Made by a program: the position numbers and the translations under genes. Of a DNA stretch of 8,619 bases, positions 5,249 to 8,619 are shown piece after piece. Source of the stretch: AWTP1-13 sp035714005 (GTDB lineage Bacteria; Pseudomonadota; Alphaproteobacteria; Rhizobiales; Hyphomicrobiaceae); NCBI GenBank assembly GCA_035714005.1, contig DASTMQ010000139.1, forward strand, positions 1-8,619, written 5' to 3'. The notes below the pieces were generated by a model. That model worked only from the letters and a program-made list of their open reading frames with translations, made no database searches and was not told where the DNA came from. How positions within the stretch are numbered: position 1 is the stretch's first letter; each line of letters starts with the position of its first letter.

Positions 5249-6853
5249 ATGGCGTTGATGAAGACCTCGGTGGGACGTGCGCAGGACCACCCCACCGGCC
5301 TGCTGCGCTGGCTGGAGTCCACCAACCACAAAGACATCGGCACCATGTACCTGGCGTTTGCCGTGGTCGGTGGCCTCGTCGGCGGCGTGCTCTCCATGCT
5401 GATGCGCATGGAACTGCAGGAGCCTGGGCTTCAGCTCTTTGCCAACGGCCATGCCTACAATGTGATTGTCGCGGCGCACGGCTTGATCATGATTTTCTTC
5501 ACGATCATGCCGGCATTGATCGGCGGATTTGGCAACTGGTTCGTGCCCTTGCTGATTGGCGCGCCGGATATGGCGTTCCCGCGCATGAACAACATCTCGT
5601 TTTGGCTGCTGCCGGCGTCCTTTGCTTTGTTTCTGAGTTCGATGTTTGTCGAGGGCCCGGCAACGATGTCGGGTGTGGGGGCCGGATGGACGTTTTACGC
5701 TCCGCTCTCCACCAGCGGCCATCCCGGCCCGGCGCCCGATTTCGCCATCTTGGCCCTGCACGTGGCCGGCGCTTCATCGATCCTCGGGGCAATCAACTTC
5801 ATCACGACCATTTTCAACATGCGCGCGCCGGGCATGACGCTGCACAAGATGCCGCTGTTCGTTTGGAGCATATTGGTGACGGCGTTCCTGCTGCTGTTGG
5901 CGATACCGATCCTGGCCGGCGCGTTGACCATGCTACTGACCGATCGCAATTTCGGCACCACCTTCTTTGATGCCGCCGGCGGCGGCGATCCGCTGCTCTA
6001 TCAGCACCTGTTCTGGTTTTTCGGTCACCCCGAAGTCTACATTCTCATCCTGCCGGGCTTTGGCATTGTCAGCCAAGTCATCTCGACGTTTTCGCGCAAG
6101 CCGATCTTCGGTTATCTCGGCATGGTCTACGCCATGGTAGCCATTGGCTTCATCGGCTTCATCGTGTGGGCGCACCACATGTACGTGTCAGGCATGGGTG
6201 TCGACGCGCAAGCTTACTTTAGCTTTGCGACCATGGTCATTGCCGTGCCGACCGGCGTCAAGGTGTTCTCCTGGATTGCCACCATGTGGGGTGGCTCCAT
6301 CCGATTTCGGGTGCCGATGCTTTGGGCGCTGGGCTTTATCTTTCTGTTCACAATCGGCGGCGTGACCGGGGTGATGATCGCCAACGCCGGCGTCGATCGC
6401 GTCTTGACGGATACCTATTATATCGTCGCGCACTTTCACTACGTCATGTCGCTCGGCGCGGTCTTTGCAATCTTCGCCGGCTGGTATTACTGGTTCCCGA
6501 AAATGACCGGCTACATGTACAACGAGACACTCGGAAAACTGCACTTCTGGCTGACATTCATCGGCGCCAACGTTCTGTTCTTCCCGCAACACTTTTTGGG
6601 TCTGGCCGGCATGCCGCGCCGCATTGCCGACTATCCTGATGCCTTTGCCTACTGGAATTGGTGGTCCTCAATCGGTGCTTACATTACGGCCGCCGGCACG
6701 CTCGTGTTCATGCTGGGTTTGATCGACGCCTATTTCGTTCGTCGTCAGCCTGCCCCGGCCAACCCTTGGGGCGCCGGGGCAACGACGCTGGAATGGCGGC
6801 TGCCGTCACCGCCGCCGTTCCATACCTTCGAAACGGTGCCAACCTTTAGGTGA
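5249..6853 (+). CDS. ctaD: cytochrome c oxidase subunit I (A-type)
   Basis: A 534-residue catalytic subunit of the aa3-type oxidase, an inner-membrane protein with 12 expected helices that reduces O2 and pumps protons. Heme a ligands: His77 (AHGLIMIFF) and His397; heme a3 ligand His395 (VAHFHYVM). CuB ligands: His260 in GHPEVY and His309-His310 in WAHHMY. The cross-linking Tyr264 and Glu262 are present, marking the A1 subtype. The D-channel entrance Asp107 (GAPDMAFPRMNN) and K-channel Thr335/Lys338 (PTGVKVFSW) are kept, so pumping should be intact. One oddity: Thr387 stands where most family members have the Mg-site His (VLTDTYY, usually HDTYY). The tail NPWGAGATTLEWRLPSPPPFH is standard for alphaproteobacteria, and the length is normal. 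Start: ATG 5249 (MALMKTSV) gives a normal N-terminus; AAGG lies about 10 bases upstream. No ctaC, ctaB, ctaG or ctaE is adjacent. Confidence 0.96.
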   Translation: MALMKTSVGRAQDHPTGLLRWLESTNHKDIGTMYLAFAVVGGLVGGVLSMLMRMELQEPGLQLFANGHAYNVIVAAHGLIMIFFTIMPALIGGFGNWFVPLLIGAPDMAFPRMNNISFWLLPASFALFLSSMFVEGPATMSGVGAGWTFYAPLSTSGHPGPAPDFAILALHVAGASSILGAINFITTIFNMRAPGMTLHKMPLFVWSILVTAFLLLLAIPILAGALTMLLTDRNFGTTFFDAAGGGDPLLYQHLFWFFGHPEVYILILPGFGIVSQVISTFSRKPIFGYLGMVYAMVAIGFIGFIVWAHHMYVSGMGVDAQAYFSFATMVIAVPTGVKVFSWIATMWGGSIRFRVPMLWALGFIFLFTIGGVTGVMIANAGVDRVLTDTYYIVAHFHYVMSLGAVFAIFAGWYYWFPKMTGYMYNETLGKLHFWLTFIGANVLFFPQHFLGLAGMPRRIADYPDAFAYWNWWSSIGAYITAAGTLVFMLGLIDAYFVRRQPAPANPWGAGATTLEWRLPSPPPFHTFETVPTFR

Positions 6854-7119
6854 TTTGGCGCCGTGCATCACGCCGGTGCGCCGCCAGCTCGGCTTCCTGC
6901 GGTGAGTTCTCGGATCCAGCGCCTCCTGCCGCCTCGAGGCCACCTGCACGCCTGTGACCCAATCGCGCTTCGAGCCGGAAATGCTTGCGGTGCAGAACAG
7001 CGGCAAGAGAGGTTACTTGGCGATGACGCCGAGCCCGCCGCCGAAGTCGGCAGGCTCGGGCGAAGTCTGCCAAGGTGCGAGGCCGGTAGCCCTAGCCCTG
7101 TGTGCAAATGAATGGCAGC
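6854..7119. other. gap after ctaD, no gene recognised
   Basis: The short frames here on both strands have strongly arginine/alanine-biased, shadow-like composition. The ctaE (subunit III) or assembly genes that often follow ctaD are absent. The only structure noted is a strong GC-rich hairpin at 7029-7059: arms CCGAGCC and GGCTCGG around an inner GCCG/CGGC stem. It has no T-run and lies about 175 bases past ctaD. Confidence 0.5.
7029..7059 (+). other. GC-rich hairpin downstream of ctaD
   Basis: Outer 7-bp arms (7029-7035 and 7053-7059) are perfect, and an inner 4-bp stem (7040-7043 with 7048-7051) can stack inside. No T-run follows on either strand, so it is not a standard intrinsic terminator. 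It may be a 3'-end stabiliser or chance in GC-rich DNA. Confidence 0.3.
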
Positions 7120-7140
7120 TTAGGCGCTTCAGGTGCCTAA
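7120..7140 (-). terminator. hairpin at the end of the 151-residue gene
   Basis: TTAGGC (7120-7125) and GCCTAA (7135-7140) are perfect arms; one wobble and one further pair extend the stem to 8 bp with a 5-base loop. It overlaps the stop codon of the minus-strand gene. The sequence after it on that strand has no clean T-run, so it is a weak terminator candidate. Confidence 0.4.
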
Positions 7141-7592
7141 CCTCCACTCTTCTTGCCAGTCACTTCGTCCCACTTTTCTCCGAGATCCTTCTTTAACTGC
7201 TCCACCTTTTTTGTGGCTTCCTCTTCCTTTTGCAGGAAATCTGCTCGGGCGGCGTTATAATCTGCAGCCGGAAGATCGAATTCGGTCAAGAACGGGCACC
7301 CTCCCGAGCTGAGTTGCGGGGCCGCGTAGCGAACACGGATCGTTCCCTCCGTTGCCCCTGGGCCCACGCGGAGGATGGTCGCGTCCTTGTCCATGCGGCA
7401 GGTGCCGCCCTGCGGTATGTGCTTCAAATCAATGACGACATATTTGCCGCCCTCATTGAGCAGCGTGACCGACATGGTACGCGGCATAAATGCCAATTCG
7501 GTGCCGGGATCGGTTGCCGTCTGAGCTTCGAGGGGTAGCGTGAATGTGAGTACCACAAAGGCCAGAAGTGACCCAGCAAGGTACTTGCGCAT
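7137..7592 (-). CDS. small exported protein, unknown function
   Basis: A 151-residue protein with a clear signal peptide: MRKYLAGSLLAFVVLTFTLPLEAQ gives a basic start, a hydrophobic core and a probable signal-peptidase I cut near LEAQ (about residue 24). The mature part has a beta-rich segment (MSVTLLNEGGKYVVIDL, then GTIRVRYAAPQL) with two Cys, in GGTCRMD and GGCPFL, which could form a periplasmic disulfide. It ends in a charged helix (YNAARADFLQKEEEATKKVEQL), likely a short coiled coil, before a GKKSGG tail. I do not recognise the family. The frame extends to 7733, but the signal peptide puts the start at the ATG at 7590-7592, with AGGAAAG upstream. It lies downstream of the other small exported-protein gene on the same strand, separated by about 200 bases and a hairpin. 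Confidence 0.75.
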   Translation of the reverse strand: MRKYLAGSLLAFVVLTFTLPLEAQTATDPGTELAFMPRTMSVTLLNEGGKYVVIDLKHIPQGGTCRMDKDATILRVGPGATEGTIRVRYAAPQLSSGGCPFLTEFDLPAADYNAARADFLQKEEEATKKVEQLKKDLGEKWDEVTGKKSGG

Positions 7593-7739
7593 GGAGCGCT
7601 CTTTCCTTGATTGAAGACGACGCAAGAGCCACCAGTGCCGGTTTTCACTCATGCTGACGCACGGATATAGCGGCTGCCGCTCTGGAGGCGGTGGTCGAAA
7701 GTCACTGCGCCGGAGTGAGTGCGTCTGCCTCATAAATAG

Positions 7740-7769
7740 AAAGGCGCGCTCTTTGCGGAGTACGCCCTT
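7740..7769 (-). terminator. probable terminator of the 70-residue gene
   Basis: On the minus strand AAGGGCG (7769-7763) pairs with CGCCTTT (7746-7740) with one G-T wobble. An inner CTC/GAG stem closes a six-base loop. It starts about 20 bases past the stop at 7790 and is followed by CTATTT, a modest T-rich tail. Position and shape fit an intrinsic terminator. Confidence 0.5.
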
Positions 7770-7789
7770 CGTCTCCTGGTTATGAGCGC

Positions 7790-8002
7790 CTACTTCTCTT
7801 TACAGATCACCGTGAGCTGTTTATCGGCTTCTTGGCGCGTCACGAATGCCTTGTCACCCATCACGACGATGGATTTGTCGGTCGGTCTCGTCTCGACGAC
7901 CTTGCACTTCTTATCGGGACCGCGCACCACGTAGTATTCAGCTGCGGCTGCGGGAAGTGCGAAGCCAACTATAAGCGCCACCGGCAACATGAACTTCAGC
8001 AT
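7790..8002 (-). CDS. small exported Rhizobiales-type protein
   Basis: A 70-residue precursor. MLKFMLPVALIVGFALPAAAAEYYVV shows a signal peptide with an AxA cut site near residue 20-21, leaving about 50 residues. The mature part contains EYYVVRGPDKKCKVVETRPTD, then VVMGDKAFVTRQEADKQL and a C-terminal VICKEK; the two Cys may pair. I recall similar short proteins (signal peptide, YYVV, KKCxVV, T/S VVMG) in Bradyrhizobium and relatives, all of unknown function. The frame is open to 8146, but a strong AAAGGAG site six bases before the ATG at 8000-8002 sets the start. It has its own probable terminator, so it is likely a single-gene unit. Confidence 0.85.
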   Translation of the reverse strand: MLKFMLPVALIVGFALPAAAAEYYVVRGPDKKCKVVETRPTDKSIVVMGDKAFVTRQEADKQLTVICKEK

Positions 8003-8008
8003 GGCGAA

Positions 8009-8015
8009 CTCCTTT
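8009..8015 (-). promoter_or_regulatory. ribosome binding site deciding the 8002 start
   Basis: AAAGGAG on the minus strand, six bases before the ATG, is the best ribosome site in the window. It excludes the longer reading that begins at 8146. Confidence 0.8.
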
Positions 8016-8497
8016 GGTTGCCATTCAGTGCTCAGACAACTCGGCGCCGATCGAGATGTTCCTGCCATCCGACAGTGCCCAAACGAGATCACGCGCGGCA
8101 GCTCGTGAGGCTCACGCGCGCAGTTGCGCAGTGACGGGGCGAGCACGCTGCGCTACCTGCTGGGTCCCTAGCGGAGATGGGGCGGCGTGCGAATTCTGGA
8201 ACCTAGATGTGAGGCTGGTCCTCGTCCCTACCGCGACCTCGCCAGGCCTTTATTGAGTGCATGCGAGCTGGCTGTAGCTGCTGGCGCAGTGGCGTTGCCT
8301 TAGTGCAGAGCCCGATGCATGTAGCAAGTTAAGCCTGGCCGAACAGCATCGACCAGCTTGCGCCTCCCCGGGGCGCGTAGTTCCCCAGGATTGCGAAAAA
8401 GCATATCGCAAAATCGACAAAGACCCTGAATGCCGGAAGCGAAAGGCTCTGAGAGAATAGCCCTGTGTAAGCTTGACGCCTGCGAGGTAGTCAGAGA
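8016..8497. other. 482-base gap, no gene recognised
   Basis: No frame on either strand gives a recognisable product. The minus-strand frame 8250-8519 would overlap the MarC-like start and has no family features. A plus-strand frame ending at the TAG at 8458-8460 has a protein-like tail (CEKAYRKIDKDPECRKRKAL), but no ATG, GTG or TTG start is available after the preceding stop near 8275. It could be the remnant of a small protein. The promoters of the two flanking divergent genes must lie here; none can be assigned with confidence. Confidence 0.45.
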
Positions 8498-8619
8498 ATG
8501 CGACAACAGCTACAGGCAATCGTCACGGTGTTGTCGCTGGTGAACCCTTTCGTCTGTGGCGCAATGTTTGCGCGGATTGAAGCGGAACGTTCTATCCTCG
8601 AACGGCGCAGGGACGCGAT
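8498..8619 (+). CDS. probable MarC-family membrane protein, N-terminal part
   Basis: An ATG at 8498 opens a frame that runs past the right edge; 40 residues are visible. The peptide reads LQAIVTVLSLVNPFVCGAMF, then ARIEAERSILERRRDA. A first membrane helix containing a VNP turn, followed by a charged loop ending in ERRRDA, fits the opening of MarC/UPF0056 integral membrane proteins (about 200 residues, six helices), whose physiological substrate is unsettled. GAGG sits about 12 bases before the ATG, a somewhat long spacing. Only the first helix is seen, so the family call is moderate. It is read away from the small exported protein. Confidence 0.6.
   Translation, partial: MRQQLQAIVTVLSLVNPFVCGAMFARIEAERSILERRRDA

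Noticed and set aside
4733..5761. A 342-codon open frame on the minus strand
   Set aside because: It is antisense to nuoI and ctaD, whose protein matches are unmistakable; the composition is shadow-like.
8016..8497. A possible small gene ending at the TAG at 8458-8460
   Set aside because: No start codon is available in that frame after the preceding stop, and no homologue is recognised.

Overview
The window is GC-rich DNA with compact bacterial genes. It most likely comes from an alphaproteobacterium of the Rhizobiales type. Three things point there: the NuoI-like and CtaD-like proteins have alphaproteobacterial wording throughout (for example the NuoI stretch around YPFEKGPISPRF and the CtaD tail NPWGAGATTLEW), and the small cupin and the 70-residue exported protein resemble families I know from Rhizobiales genomes. 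The genus cannot be fixed from the sequence alone.

Layout, left to right. (1) The C-terminal part of an MmcQ/YjbR-family protein on +, running in from the left edge. (2) On -, an alpha/beta hydrolase, then a decayed C-terminal remnant of an MFS transporter with a visible one-base frameshift, then a class I SAM methyltransferase. (3) A 325-base divergent gap with a 12-13 bp degenerate tandem repeat and a short palindrome, leading into a second, unrelated SAM methyltransferase on +. (4) A convergent small cupin gene on -. (5) A divergent gap with three perfect 13-bp tandem repeats and a cluster of GAAC/GTTC tetramers, leading to two respiratory-chain genes on +: a nuoI-like 2x[4Fe-4S] subunit of complex I and ctaD, subunit I of an A-type cytochrome c oxidase. 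(6) Two small exported proteins on -, each followed by a hairpin. (7) A largely empty stretch, and at the right edge the first 40 codons of a probable MarC-family membrane protein on +.

The window reads as an accessory or rearranged region rather than one operon. Strand changes are frequent, one gene is a broken remnant, and the two respiratory genes stand without the partners that normally flank them (no nuoH/nuoJ next to nuoI; no ctaC, ctaB, ctaG or ctaE next to ctaD). I found no CRISPR array, tRNA, rRNA, insertion sequence or recognisable defence system, and I do not claim a new system. The points most worth a second look are the orphan nuoI-ctaD pair, the Thr replacing the usual Mg-site His in CtaD, and the repeat-rich region upstream of nuoI.
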